This document shows positions 49,852-58,797 of a stretch of DNA of 64,000 nt, piece by piece. Made by a program: the position numbers and the translations under genes. The stretch spans positions 41,369-105,368 of the forward strand of contig NZ_JACAOS010000022.1 in assembly GCF_013386165.1 (NCBI RefSeq), given 5' to 3'. Source of the DNA: Pseudomonas gingeri (GTDB lineage: Bacteria > Pseudomonadota > Gammaproteobacteria > Pseudomonadales > Pseudomonadaceae). Within the stretch, counting starts at the first letter, position 1. Every line of letters begins with the position of its first letter. The notes beneath the pieces are model-generated. The model saw nothing but the letters and a program-made list of their open reading frames with translations, made no database searches and had not been told where the DNA came from.

Positions 49852-52061
49852 CGCTTGAACAGCCCCTTGAGTGCGTCCTTGAGTTCGGGGCTGACCTTGT
49901 CGCCCAGTTTTTCGTCGATCTTGTCGCTCAGCTTGTTGCCGGCCAGGCGTGCGGCAACCTGGCCGAGGCCGTCCTTGTCGATACGGCAGGCCTTGGCGCC
50001 CAGCTCCAGCGGACCACGGCAACGCAGCGGCCATTCGATCCCGGCGAAGCGTTCGCTGACCTGGCAGGCCGGGTCCGGCATGTCGCTCTTGTCGCCTTCG
50101 ACGATGATGCCGACGCGGTAGTCCATGCCCAGCACACGCAGGTCGATATCGCCGCTGCCATTCACGCTCAGGCCCGGGATACGGACTTTCAGGTCCGGGT
50201 TGTTGGCCACGCCGTTGTGCAGGTTCAGGTTGCCCTTGAGGTCCTGGAACGGTGTGTCCTTGCCCCGGGGTTCGCTGCTCAGGGTCTTGCGGTTGAGGGT
50301 GGCGATGCCGGTGCACAGTTGCTGTTCGAGGTTGGCGTTGAGCAGCAGGCCGTCGGCGAGGACGAAGCTGGCGCTGCCGTTGAGGCTGTCGACCAGGGCT
50401 TTCTGGCTGTTGCCGGTGGCGCTGAAGTCGCTGTTGAGGGACAGGGCGCCCTTGACCGGCGGCTTCTGTCCCTGGGCTTGCAGTACCCGTTCGACCGGCA
50501 CCCGGTTCAGTCGGGTTTGCAGGCTCAGGCGCGGGGCATCGGCACGCACGTCGAGAGTGCCCTTGGCACTGAAGCTGCCGCTGTAGAGATCGCCGCGCAG
50601 GTCGCTGAGGGTCAGCACGCCACCCAGGCCCGTGGCCTTGAGGGCGGCGTTGTTGATCGGCAGCTTTTTCAGGGTCAGTTGGTCGAAGCTGAGATCGGCG
50701 TCCACATCGAGGCTGCGCAGGCGCTCGACCGGCATCAGCTTGTCGCTGCTCCAGGCACTCTTGGTCGGGGACTCCGGCAAGGGCGAGTTACTGGCGATGG
50801 CGTTGGCTTCGCTGTTCAGCACCTCGGCCTGACGGACTTTCGACGCGCTGTCGGCGTCGGCCGATTTCGGCGGCAGGTAACGGTCGACGTCGAATTTGTC
50901 ACCCTTGAGTTGCACGCGCAGGGATTGCTTGGCGAAGTCCTCGACGGCGATGCGGCCGGTGAAGCTGCTGTCATCGAGTTTCAGGTTGAGGCCATCCAGC
51001 ACCAGGCTGGTGGGCGTGCCGGTGAGGTGGGTGACCAGTTCGACCTTGCTCAGGCTGCCGTCGGCCACGGTCGGCAGGGGCTGACCGATGCTGTCGAGAA
51101 ACTTCATCAGGTCCAGTTGGGCAATCGACAGCGTACCGTTGAGTTGCGGAGTCTTGTTCAGGTCATTGGCTTTCAGCTCGCCGAGGGCGCGCAACTGGTT
51201 GGCCGACAGCTTCAGGCTGGTCCATTCGGCGACGTTCGCCGCCATATCCACCAGCAACTGGCCCTGGGCGGAGAAGGTCAGTGGTTTACCTTGCAGCGGA
51301 TCACCGGATAATTCGCCACCGAGGCGCATGTCTTCGAACTGGTAGCGCTTGAGCACGCGGTCGAAGCGCAGGTTGCCGCTGAGTTCGGTGCGGGCCCGCA
51401 GGACCGGTTGGTTGGTGCCGAAAAATGCGGTCATCTTGACCGGGATTTCCTTGCCGTCATGCACCGCGCCGGTGCTCAGCTGGATGCTTTCCGAGGTGAA
51501 CTGGCGGCCGGTCTTTTCATCGTTGAATTCGACGCGGGCGTTGTTCACGGTCAGGCTGTCGATGTCCAGGCGGATCGGTTGCGAGGGTTTGTCTTCCGCT
51601 TCGACGCCGGCGGGTTCCGCGGCCTTGTCGGTCTGCGCGGTGACACTGGCGCCAGGGGCCGGGCGGCCAATATCCTGCCAGTTGCCGTGGCCGTCCTTGT
51701 CGCGGTTGAGGCGCAGGTTCAGGCCTTCGACACGGACATCGCTCATCTGCACTTCGCGGCGCAGCAGCGGCAGGACGCGCACCGACAGGGCGAGCATCTG
51801 CAGGTCGGCAAACGGTTGGGTCGGGGTGACCAGGGTCGCCACGCTGGCATCGTGCAGCTCCAGGCCCAGCCAGGGGAAAAGGCTCCAACCGATGTCGCCA
51901 TTGAGGGTCAGCTCAATGTGGGCCTTGTCGCGGGCAATCTGGCGAATCTCGTTTTTGTAGTCGTTGGGATTGAACAGGTGGGTCAGGGCAAAGCCTGCCG
52001 CCACGATGATCAGCAACAATCCGAGAAGCCCCAGACCCAGGATTTTGCCGAACGCTTTCAT
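49848..52061 (-). CDS. AsmA-family envelope protein
   Basis: 737-residue protein with an N-terminal membrane anchor (GLLGLLLIIVAAGFALTHLF), the AsmA N-terminal domain (FNPNDYKNEIRQIARDKAHI, GDIGWSLFPWLGLELHDA) and a C-terminal domain ending in charged repeats. AsmA-like proteins sit in the inner membrane facing the periplasm and act in envelope lipid or outer-membrane assembly. First gene of the asmA-mutY-yggX operon, each joint overlapping by four bases. Confidence 0.92.
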   Translation of the reverse strand: MKAFGKILGLGLLGLLLIIVAAGFALTHLFNPNDYKNEIRQIARDKAHIELTLNGDIGWSLFPWLGLELHDASVATLVTPTQPFADLQMLALSVRVLPLLRREVQMSDVRVEGLNLRLNRDKDGHGNWQDIGRPAPGASVTAQTDKAAEPAGVEAEDKPSQPIRLDIDSLTVNNARVEFNDEKTGRQFTSESIQLSTGAVHDGKEIPVKMTAFFGTNQPVLRARTELSGNLRFDRVLKRYQFEDMRLGGELSGDPLQGKPLTFSAQGQLLVDMAANVAEWTSLKLSANQLRALGELKANDLNKTPQLNGTLSIAQLDLMKFLDSIGQPLPTVADGSLSKVELVTHLTGTPTSLVLDGLNLKLDDSSFTGRIAVEDFAKQSLRVQLKGDKFDVDRYLPPKSADADSASKVRQAEVLNSEANAIASNSPLPESPTKSAWSSDKLMPVERLRSLDVDADLSFDQLTLKKLPINNAALKATGLGGVLTLSDLRGDLYSGSFSAKGTLDVRADAPRLSLQTRLNRVPVERVLQAQGQKPPVKGALSLNSDFSATGNSQKALVDSLNGSASFVLADGLLLNANLEQQLCTGIATLNRKTLSSEPRGKDTPFQDLKGNLNLHNGVANNPDLKVRIPGLSVNGSGDIDLRVLGMDYRVGIIVEGDKSDMPDPACQVSERFAGIEWPLRCRGPLELGAKACRIDKDGLGQVAARLAGNKLSDKIDEKLGDKVSPELKDALKGLFKR

Positions 52062-52145
52062 GGGCGAGTCCTTGCAGTCAGTGGAATTTGAAATTTAGCC
52101 CGCGAGTATAGCGCCACGAAGTTGGCGGCAGGACATGGATGCGCC

Positions 52146-52544
52146 TCAGAGCGGGTCCAGGGCAACCTGCAACTTGGCCGCCAGCGCCTGGGCTTCGGGA
52201 TGCCCGGCGGGCGCCTGGAGTCGCAGTTGCGCACCGGCCAGCCCGGCCATTCGCGAGGCTTCTGCCACCAGCCGTTCGGCTACCCCGCGTCGTCTGGTGA
52301 TTTTTCTGACGCAAAGTTGGGATAAAAGCCAGAACTCCGCGCCTCGTTCCAGGCGCGCCGCCCCCAGCAGGCGGTCATTGAAACGCCCGGCGATCAGGCT
52401 GCCATCGGCCAGGGCGGTTTCGATCAGTTGCTGGCCGTCGGCGAGCGGTGCGACGAGCCAGGGCGGTGCGTCCTGGTAGATTTTCTGCAGGTCCTGCTGG
52501 TCCTGGTAGGTGGCTTCGGTGAGGGACTCGACAACGATAGGCAT
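52146..52544 (-). CDS. PanZ/PanM-like acetyl-CoA sensor (GNAT fold)
   Basis: 132-residue GNAT-fold protein. The early DQQDLQKIYQDAP and later LCVRKITRRRGVAERLV (acetyl-CoA loop) resemble PanZ, which binds acetyl-CoA and controls aspartate decarboxylase PanD. The two-helix and beta core match in length. That it regulates pantothenate synthesis here is by homology; a generic acetyltransferase remains possible. Confidence 0.75.
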   Translation of the reverse strand: MPIVVESLTEATYQDQQDLQKIYQDAPPWLVAPLADGQQLIETALADGSLIAGRFNDRLLGAARLERGAEFWLLSQLCVRKITRRRGVAERLVAEASRMAGLAGAQLRLQAPAGHPEAQALAAKLQVALDPL

Positions 52545-52824
52545 ACATTCCTCGAATATCCGGGACAGGCTTTTCTGTAGGAGCGGGTCGACATTCCCAT
52601 GGGGTCGGGGATGTCAAGAACAGTGCAGTTGCATTACACAAAGGCCGTATCAGTCTGGTTGTTCTGTCATGGGTAAATGGTAACCTCTCTCGGTTCGCCC
52701 GTCCTTCTGCGACTGATTGTCGCGTAACAAGCATCATCCGATAAAACGGCCAGCCTGCGTGCACCTAGGCCGGGAGTGATGTGTGGCTGGCGGACCATCA
52801 TTCCAATTGGGGGAGACACTTCAA

Positions 52825-54486
52825 ATGAGCACTAGTATTACGGCGGACACTCAAGTCGCCGAGTCTGCTTTCCTGTCAAAAGAACGCATCATCGCCAAGC
52901 CCGGCTTCAACCGTTGGCTGGTGCCGCCGGCCGCTCTGGCCATCCACCTGTGCATCGGCATGGCCTACGGCTTCTCGGTGTTCTGGTTACCGCTGTCCAA
53001 GGCCTTGGGCATCACCGCACCGGTCGCTTGCGCGCCGGACATGAGCTTTATCGCACAAGTGTTTTCGTCGCAGTGTGATTGGCCGATCTCCATGCTCGGC
53101 TGGATCTACACCCTGTTCTTCATCTTCCTCGGCTGCTCGGCCGCGATCTGGGGTGGTTGGCTGGAACGCGCCGGTCCGCGCAAGGCTGGTGTGGTCTCCG
53201 CACTGTGCTGGTGTGGTGGCCTGCTGATTTCGGCGCTGGGGGTCTATACCCACCAGATCTGGCTGATGTGGATCGGCTCCGGGGTCATCGGCGGCATCGG
53301 CCTGGGCCTGGGTTATATCTCGCCGGTGTCGACCCTGATCAAGTGGTTCCCGGACAAGCGCGGCATGGCGACCGGCATGGCGATCATGGGCTTCGGCGGC
53401 GGCGCGATGGTTGGTGCGCCGCTGGCTGCGGCCTTGATGGGCCATTTCGCTTCGCCCACCAGTGTCGGCGTGTGGCAGAGCTTTGCGGTGATGGCGGCGA
53501 TCTACTTCGTCTTCATGATCGGCGGCGCGCTGTCGTACCGCGTGCCACCGACCGGCTGGAAGCCCGAGGGCTGGACCGCACCGGCGAAAAAGAGCAGCAA
53601 CGCGATGATCACCCACCGTCACGTGCACGTGAACGTGGCCTGGAAAACCCCGCAGTTCCGTCTGGTGTGGCTGGTGCTGTGCCTGAACGTGTCCGCCGGT
53701 ATCGGCATCCTCGGCATGGCTTCGCCGCTGTTGCAGGAAGTCTTCGCCGGCAAATTGCTCGGCAACGGCCTGACCTTCGGCCAGCTGGACGCCGCGCAAC
53801 TGGGCCAGATCGCCGCCATCGCGGCCGGTTTCACCGGTTTGTTGAGCCTATTCAACATCGGTGGCCGATTCTTCTGGGCTTCGTTCTCGGACTATATCGG
53901 CCGCAAGGCGACCTATTTCGTGTTCTTCGCCCTGGGCTTCTTGCTCTATGCGTCGGTACCGAGCCTCGGTCACCTGGGTAGCGTCGCGCTGTTCGTGGCG
54001 GCGTTCTGCGTGATCCTGTCGATGTACGGCGGTGGTTTTGCCACGGTACCGGCCTACCTGGCGGACCTGTTCGGTACCCAGATGGTCGGTGCGATCCACG
54101 GTCGCCTGCTGACGGCCTGGGCGGCTGCCGGGGTATTGGGGCCGGTGCTGGTGAACTACCTGCGTGAGTATCAACTGAGCGTCGGCGTCGAGCGCGCCGC
54201 GGCCTATGACATCACCTTGTATATCCTCGCCGGCCTGCTGGTGCTGGGCTTCATCTGCAACCTGTTGGTGCGGCCGGTGGCCGACAAGTACTTCATGACC
54301 GACGCCGAACTCGCCGCCGAGCAGGCGCTGGGTCATGACAAGGGTGCCGACAGCCGCACCGTGCTGGAATGGAAAGCCGCTCCGGGCAGCAAGCCGATGG
54401 CGATTGCCGCCTGGCTGGTGGTCGGTATTCCGTTGGCGTGGGGCGTTTGGGTCACCCTGCAGAAGACTGCAGTACTGTTCCACTAA
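52825..54486 (+). CDS. OFA-family MFS transporter (oxalate/formate antiporter-like)
   Basis: 553-residue major-facilitator carrier with 12-14 helices. WLVPPAALAIHLCIGMAYGFSVFWLP is the OFA family N terminus, GGIGLGLGYISPVSTLIKWFPDKRG and GGGFATVPAYLADLFGT are its later motifs. GGGGGAGA precedes the ATG at 52825; the open frame begins 14 codons earlier. It probably moves small carboxylates. A REP doublet follows. Confidence 0.88.
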   Translation: MSTSITADTQVAESAFLSKERIIAKPGFNRWLVPPAALAIHLCIGMAYGFSVFWLPLSKALGITAPVACAPDMSFIAQVFSSQCDWPISMLGWIYTLFFIFLGCSAAIWGGWLERAGPRKAGVVSALCWCGGLLISALGVYTHQIWLMWIGSGVIGGIGLGLGYISPVSTLIKWFPDKRGMATGMAIMGFGGGAMVGAPLAAALMGHFASPTSVGVWQSFAVMAAIYFVFMIGGALSYRVPPTGWKPEGWTAPAKKSSNAMITHRHVHVNVAWKTPQFRLVWLVLCLNVSAGIGILGMASPLLQEVFAGKLLGNGLTFGQLDAAQLGQIAAIAAGFTGLLSLFNIGGRFFWASFSDYIGRKATYFVFFALGFLLYASVPSLGHLGSVALFVAAFCVILSMYGGGFATVPAYLADLFGTQMVGAIHGRLLTAWAAAGVLGPVLVNYLREYQLSVGVERAAAYDITLYILAGLLVLGFICNLLVRPVADKYFMTDAELAAEQALGHDKGADSRTVLEWKAAPGSKPMAIAAWLVVGIPLAWGVWVTLQKTAVLFH

Positions 54487-54497
54487 GCACCACACCC

Positions 54498-54583
54498 TGT
54501 AGGAGCCGGCTTGCTGGCGATGGTATCGACGCGGTGGTCTGTCAGACCGCGCCGCCTGGATCGCCAGCAAGCCGGCTCCTACA
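54498..54583. repeat. REP pair downstream of the OFA carrier
   Basis: tgtaggagccggcttgctgg and its inverse ending agccggctcctaca form a long hairpin 12 bases after the stop codon. Same family as the doublets at 33353 and 34974. Confidence 0.9.
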
Positions 54584-54720
54584 AGGTCGCGCAGTGCCGT
54601 TGCATTGCGCGACTCTTCGGACAGCGTTTCGACTTGTCCTGACAGGTACATCCCCGACCCGCCTGGGTTCAGCCCGTCCGGGAGTTCACCTTGTGTGTTT
54701 CTGTTTGCCGTCCGCGCCCC

Positions 54721-54726
54721 TATAAT
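54721..54726 (+). promoter_or_regulatory. -10 element of the hisB operon
   Basis: Perfect TATAAT, 39 bases before the hisB ATG. The -35 at the expected 17-bp distance (54698-54703, tttctg) is weak. Confidence 0.55.
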
Positions 54727-54764
54727 GGTTGCCTTTTTCGCCCAATGATTTTGCGGAGCTGGTG

Positions 54765-55358
54765 ATGGCCGAACGTAAGGCGTCCGTCGAGCGCGACACT
54801 CTGGAAACCCAGATCAAAGCCTCGATCAACCTGGATGGCACCGGAAAGGCCCGATTCGATATCGGTGTCCCTTTTCTTGAACACATGCTCGACCAGATCG
54901 CCCGTCACGGGCTGATCGACCTGGATATCGAGTGCAAGGGCGACCTGGAGATCGACGACCACCACACGGTGGAAGACGTCGGTATCACCCTGGGTCAGGC
55001 CTTCGCCAAAGCCATCGGCGACAAAAAAGGCATCCGTCGCTACGGCCACGCCTATGTCCCGCTGGATGAAGCGCTGTCACGGGTGGTCATCGACTTCTCC
55101 GGCCGTCCCGGCCTGCAGATGCACGTGCCTTATACCCGTGCCACCGTTGGCGGCTTCGATGTCGACCTGTTCCAGGAATTCTTCCAGGGCTTCGTCAACC
55201 ACGCGCTGGTCAGCCTGCATATCGACAATCTGCGTGGCACCAACACCCACCACCAGATCGAAACCGTGTTCAAGGCTTTTGGTCGCGCGCTGCGCATGGC
55301 CGTCGAACTCGACGACCGCATGGCCGGGCAAATGCCATCGACCAAGGGCGTCTTGTAA
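54765..55358 (+). CDS. hisB: HisB, imidazoleglycerol-phosphate dehydratase
   Basis: 197-residue enzyme for the sixth step of histidine synthesis. The manganese-binding histidine motifs are complete: FLEHMLDQIARHG, DDHHTVEDVG and NTHHQIE. It is the stand-alone dehydratase without the phosphatase domain of enterobacteria, as usual in Pseudomonas. GGAG precedes the ATG at 54765. The stop overlaps the hisH start (TAATG). Confidence 0.97.
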   Translation: MAERKASVERDTLETQIKASINLDGTGKARFDIGVPFLEHMLDQIARHGLIDLDIECKGDLEIDDHHTVEDVGITLGQAFAKAIGDKKGIRRYGHAYVPLDEALSRVVIDFSGRPGLQMHVPYTRATVGGFDVDLFQEFFQGFVNHALVSLHIDNLRGTNTHHQIETVFKAFGRALRMAVELDDRMAGQMPSTKGVL

Positions 55359-55996
55359 TGCAGACGGTCGCGGTTATCGATTACGGCATGGGTAACCTGC
55401 ACTCGGTGGCCAAGGCCCTCGAGCACGTAGGGGCCGGCAAGGTGCTGATCACCAGCGATGCCAATGTGATTCGCGAAGCCGACCGGGTGGTATTCCCCGG
55501 CGTCGGCGCGATTCGCGACTGCATGGCCGAGATCCGCCGCCTGGGCTTCGACTCGCTGGTGCGTGAAGTCAGCCAGGATCGTCCTTTCCTGGGCATCTGC
55601 GTCGGCATGCAGGCGTTGCTCGACCATAGCGAAGAGAACGCCGGCGTCGACTGCATCGGCCTGTTCCCCGGTCAGGTGAAGCTCTTCGCCAAGGACCAGC
55701 ATGAGGATGGCGAGCACCTGAAAGTCCCGCACATGGGCTGGAACGAAGTGAAACAGGCGGTGGATCACCCCCTCTGGCACAACATTCCGGACCTGGCGCG
55801 TTTCTACTTCGTGCACAGCTACTACATTGCCGCCGGTAACCCGCGGCAGGTGGTGGGCAGTGGGCACTACGGCGTCGACTTCGCCGCGGCGCTGGCCGAG
55901 GGCTCGCGTTTCGCCGTGCAGTTCCACCCGGAGAAAAGCCATACCCACGGCCTGCAATTGCTGCAGAACTTCGCCGCCTGGGATGGTCGCTGGTAA
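55358..55996 (+). CDS. hisH: HisH, imidazole glycerol phosphate synthase glutaminase subunit
   Basis: 212-residue class I glutamine amidotransferase that supplies ammonia to HisF. Catalytic Cys is in GICVGMQALLDHSEEN, His-Glu in FHPEKSHTHG. The N terminus VIDYGMGNLHSV is typical. Overlaps hisB by one base and is followed directly by the DUF2164 gene. Confidence 0.97.
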   Translation: MQTVAVIDYGMGNLHSVAKALEHVGAGKVLITSDANVIREADRVVFPGVGAIRDCMAEIRRLGFDSLVREVSQDRPFLGICVGMQALLDHSEENAGVDCIGLFPGQVKLFAKDQHEDGEHLKVPHMGWNEVKQAVDHPLWHNIPDLARFYFVHSYYIAAGNPRQVVGSGHYGVDFAAALAEGSRFAVQFHPEKSHTHGLQLLQNFAAWDGRW

Positions 55997-56260
55997 ATGG
56001 CCGGCAAGAAGATCAAGCCGCCGATCCTGACCCTCACTCCCGAACAGGAGAGTGAGGCTAATCACAAGATCAAGCGCTTCATGGAAGAGCGCTTCGAATT
56101 GAACCTCGGTTCGTTCGAAGCGGCTGAAATTCTCGAGCTGTTTACCCGTGAAATTGCTCCGCACTATTACAACAGGGCGATTTTCGATGTGCAGACGCAC
56201 CTTAAAGAAAGGTTCGAAAGCATCGAAAGCGACCTGTGGGCGCTCGAAAAGAGCAGCTGA
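55997..56260 (+). CDS. DUF2164-family small protein inside the his operon
   Basis: 87-residue protein beginning immediately after the hisH stop. The family pattern KIKRFMEERFELNLGSFEA, then LFTREIAPHYYNRAIFDVQ, is clear. Function unknown; its fixed place between hisH and hisA in pseudomonads suggests cotranscription rather than a histidine-synthesis step. A repeat element begins at its final codons. Confidence 0.88.
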   Translation: MAGKKIKPPILTLTPEQESEANHKIKRFMEERFELNLGSFEAAEILELFTREIAPHYYNRAIFDVQTHLKERFESIESDLWALEKSS

Positions 56261-56337
56261 AAGCCGCAAGCTTCAAGCTGCAAGAATTAGTACGCGTGCC
56301 TGCTTGCAGCTTATGGCTTGCAGCTTGCAGCTCTTTT
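56251..56337. repeat. Intergenic inverted repeat before hisA
   Basis: Units built from gcaagcttcaagctgcaag and its inverse cttgcagcttgcagctctt fill the gap between the DUF2164 gene and hisA. Related to the element at 57089-57172 and different from the cctgtaggag REP family. Confidence 0.75.
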
Positions 56338-56352
56338 GACGAAGGAAAAAGC

Positions 56353-57102
56353 ATGCTCATTATCCCCGCTATCGATCTCAAGGACGGTGCCTGCGTCCGT
56401 CTGCGCCAAGGCCGTATGGAAGATTCCACGGTGTTCTCCGATGACCCGGTGAGCATGGCTGCCAAGTGGGTGGAGGGCGGCTGCCGTCGTCTGCATCTGG
56501 TCGACCTGAACGGCGCCTTCGAAGGCCAGCCGGTCAACGGCGAAGTGGTCACCGCCATCGCCAAGCGTTACCCGCACCTGCCGATCCAGATTGGCGGCGG
56601 CATCCGTTCCCTGGAAACCATCGAGCACTACGTCAAGGCCGGCGTGAGCTACGTGATCATCGGCACCAAGGCGGTGAAAGACCCGGCGTTCGTTGCTGAA
56701 GCCTGCCGCGCGTTCCCGGGCAAGGTTATCGTCGGCCTGGACGCCAAGGACGGTTTTGTCGCCACCGACGGTTGGGCTGAAATCAGCACCGTGCAGGTGA
56801 TCGACCTGGCCAAGCAGTTCGAAGCCGACGGCGTCAGCGCCATCGTCTACACCGATATAGCCAAAGACGGCATGATGCAGGGCTGTAACGTACCCTTCAC
56901 CGCTGCCCTGGCCGCAGCGACGCGGATTCCGGTCATCGCTTCCGGCGGTATCCACAATCTGGGCGATATCAAGTCCCTGCTGGACGCCAAGGCACCTGGC
57001 ATCATCGGCGCGATTACCGGCCGGGCGATCTATGAAGGCACGCTGGATGTGGCAGAGGCCCAAGCGTTGTGTGATGGCTATGCGGCCAGCTTCAAGCCAT
57101 AA
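56353..57102 (+). CDS. hisA: HisA, phosphoribosylformimino-AICAR-phosphate isomerase
   Basis: 249-residue (beta/alpha)8 barrel enzyme; the catalytic aspartates are in IPAIDLKDG and VYTDIAKDGM, phosphate loops in IGGGIRS and ASGGI. The ATG at 56353 follows GAAGGAAAAAGC; the frame is open further upstream through a repeat and is not used there. The last codons (ASFKP) are read from the next repeat. Confidence 0.96.
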   Translation: MLIIPAIDLKDGACVRLRQGRMEDSTVFSDDPVSMAAKWVEGGCRRLHLVDLNGAFEGQPVNGEVVTAIAKRYPHLPIQIGGGIRSLETIEHYVKAGVSYVIIGTKAVKDPAFVAEACRAFPGKVIVGLDAKDGFVATDGWAEISTVQVIDLAKQFEADGVSAIVYTDIAKDGMMQGCNVPFTAALAAATRIPVIASGGIHNLGDIKSLLDAKAPGIIGAITGRAIYEGTLDVAEAQALCDGYAASFKP

Positions 57103-57172
57103 GCTGCAAGCTGCAAGTTAGAAGCGCAACCGCGATCCGCTCTTACTTGCCGCTTGTAGCTTGCCGCTTTTT
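57089..57172. repeat. Intergenic inverted repeat between hisA and hisF
   Basis: aagctgcaagctgcaag and the inverse cttgtagcttgccgcttttt bracket a ~30-base spacer. Same family as 56251-56337; the two flank hisA as near-identical bookends. The T-run end gives it terminator-like character. Confidence 0.75.
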
Positions 57173-57188
57173 ATCGGAGATAAAACTT

Positions 57189-57959
57189 ATGGCGTTAGCC
57201 AAGCGCATCATCCCTTGCCTGGACGTCGACAACGGTCGCGTGGTCAAGGGCGTCAAGTTCGAGAACATCCGCGATGCCGGTGATCCGGTGGAAATCGCCC
57301 GGCGCTACGACGAGCAGGGTGCGGACGAGATCACCTTTCTCGACATCACCGCCAGCGTCGACGGCCGTGACACCACGCTGCATACCGTCGAGCGCATGGC
57401 CAGCCAGGTGTTTATCCCGCTGACGGTCGGCGGCGGTGTGCGCACCGTGCAGGACATCCGCAACCTGCTCAATGCCGGTGCCGACAAGGTTTCGATCAAC
57501 ACGGCGGCGGTATTCAACCCCGAGTTCGTCGGTGAAGCGGCGCAGCATTTCGGTTCGCAGTGCATCGTCGTTGCCATTGATGCGAAGAAGGTTTCGCTGC
57601 CGGGCGAAACCCCGCGCTGGGAGATCTTCACCCACGGCGGGCGCAAGCCCACCGGGCTCGACGCGGTGGAATGGGCGAAAAAGATGGAAGGCCTCGGTGC
57701 CGGTGAGATCCTGCTGACCAGCATGGACCAGGACGGCATGAAAAGCGGCTTTGACCTCGGCGTGACCCGGGCCATCAGCGACGCCCTGGGCATTCCGGTG
57801 ATTGCCTCGGGGGGTGTCGGCAACCTGCAGCACCTGGCCGACGGGATTCTTGAAGGCCACGCCAGCGCGGTGCTGGCGGCGAGCATCTTCCACTTCGGCG
57901 AATACACGGTGCCGGAAGCCAAGGCCTATATGGCCGCGCGCGGTATCGTGGTGCGCTGA
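57189..57959 (+). CDS. hisF: HisF, imidazole glycerol phosphate synthase cyclase subunit
   Basis: 256-residue barrel that joins PRFAR and HisH-derived ammonia to form imidazole glycerol phosphate and AICAR. Catalytic aspartates lie in IPCLDVDNG and TSMDQDGM; phosphate sites in VGGGVRT and ASGGVGN. The ATG at 57189 follows TCGGAGATAAAACTT. Confidence 0.97.
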   Translation: MALAKRIIPCLDVDNGRVVKGVKFENIRDAGDPVEIARRYDEQGADEITFLDITASVDGRDTTLHTVERMASQVFIPLTVGGGVRTVQDIRNLLNAGADKVSINTAAVFNPEFVGEAAQHFGSQCIVVAIDAKKVSLPGETPRWEIFTHGGRKPTGLDAVEWAKKMEGLGAGEILLTSMDQDGMKSGFDLGVTRAISDALGIPVIASGGVGNLQHLADGILEGHASAVLAASIFHFGEYTVPEAKAYMAARGIVVR

Positions 57960-57980
57960 GGGCAACAGTCCACTGGACAG

Positions 57981-58015
57981 CATGGCGGCCTCAAGTCACT
58001 CTTGAGGCCGCCATG
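57981..58015. repeat. Perfect 15-bp-stem hairpin after hisF
   Basis: catggcggcctcaag-tcact-cttgaggccgccatg: 15 paired bases, 5-nt loop, no T run. It lies 22 bases after the hisF stop and 18 bases before the next ATG, close enough to limit ribosome entry there. Confidence 0.8.
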
Positions 58016-58032
58016 GATTCCGGTTGCCTACT

Positions 58033-58788
58033 ATGTCTAAACGCTTTTTCCTTGCGCTGTTTTGCCTGATCGGACTGTTGTCGGGCACGGCGGGTGCGGC
58101 GGACGCAGCCGATGACGGCATTGTCCTGCTGACGGAAAACTTCCCGCCCTACAACATGGCGAAAAACGGCAAGAACTTCGCCCGTGACGAGAACATCGAG
58201 GGCATCGCCGCCGATATCGTGCGCGAAACCTTCAAGCGTGCCGGTATTTCCTACAGCCTGACCCTGCGTTTCCCCTGGGAGCGTATCTACAAACTCGCCC
58301 TGGAAAATCCCGGCTACGGGGTGTTCGTCATGGCCCGGCTGCCGGAGCGCGAGAAGCTGTTCAAGTGGGTCGGGCCGATCGGCCCTGATGATTGGGTACT
58401 GCTGGGCAAGGCTGACAGCCCTATCGCCTTGTCGGGTATGGAGCAGGCCCATCGCTACCGGATCGGCGCCTACAAGGGCGACGCCATCGCCCAATACCTC
58501 GCGCAACACGGGTTCAACCCGGTGATCGCCCTGCGTGATCAGGACAACGCAAAGAAGCTGGTCGACGGTCAGATCGACCTGTGGGCCTCGGGCGATCCCG
58601 CCGGACGCTACCTGGCCAAGCAGGTGGGTGTTTCCGGGCTGAAGACGGTGCTGCGTTTCAACCGGGCTTCCCTTTACCTGGGCCTCAACAAAGAAGTGCC
58701 CGATGCTGTTGTCGCCAAGTTGCAGTCGGCACTCGATCAGCTGCGTCGTGAAGGTGCGGTGGATCAGGCCTTTGGCCGTTACCTCTAA
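58033..58788 (+). CDS. Periplasmic solute-binding protein (SBP_bac_3 family)
   Basis: 251-residue secreted protein; signal peptide MSKRFFLALFCLIGLLSG with cleavage near GAADA. The mature part (LTENFPPYNMAKNGKNF, FPWERIYKLALENPGYGVFVMAR, DGQIDLWASGDPAGRY) is an amino-acid-type binding fold without transporter genes nearby. It could feed an ABC system encoded elsewhere or act as a sensor domain protein. The ATG at 58033 is preferred to an upstream TTG; no strong ribosome site is seen. Confidence 0.85.
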   Translation: MSKRFFLALFCLIGLLSGTAGAADAADDGIVLLTENFPPYNMAKNGKNFARDENIEGIAADIVRETFKRAGISYSLTLRFPWERIYKLALENPGYGVFVMARLPEREKLFKWVGPIGPDDWVLLGKADSPIALSGMEQAHRYRIGAYKGDAIAQYLAQHGFNPVIALRDQDNAKKLVDGQIDLWASGDPAGRYLAKQVGVSGLKTVLRFNRASLYLGLNKEVPDAVVAKLQSALDQLRREGAVDQAFGRYL

Positions 58789-58797
58789 GAGGCCCAA

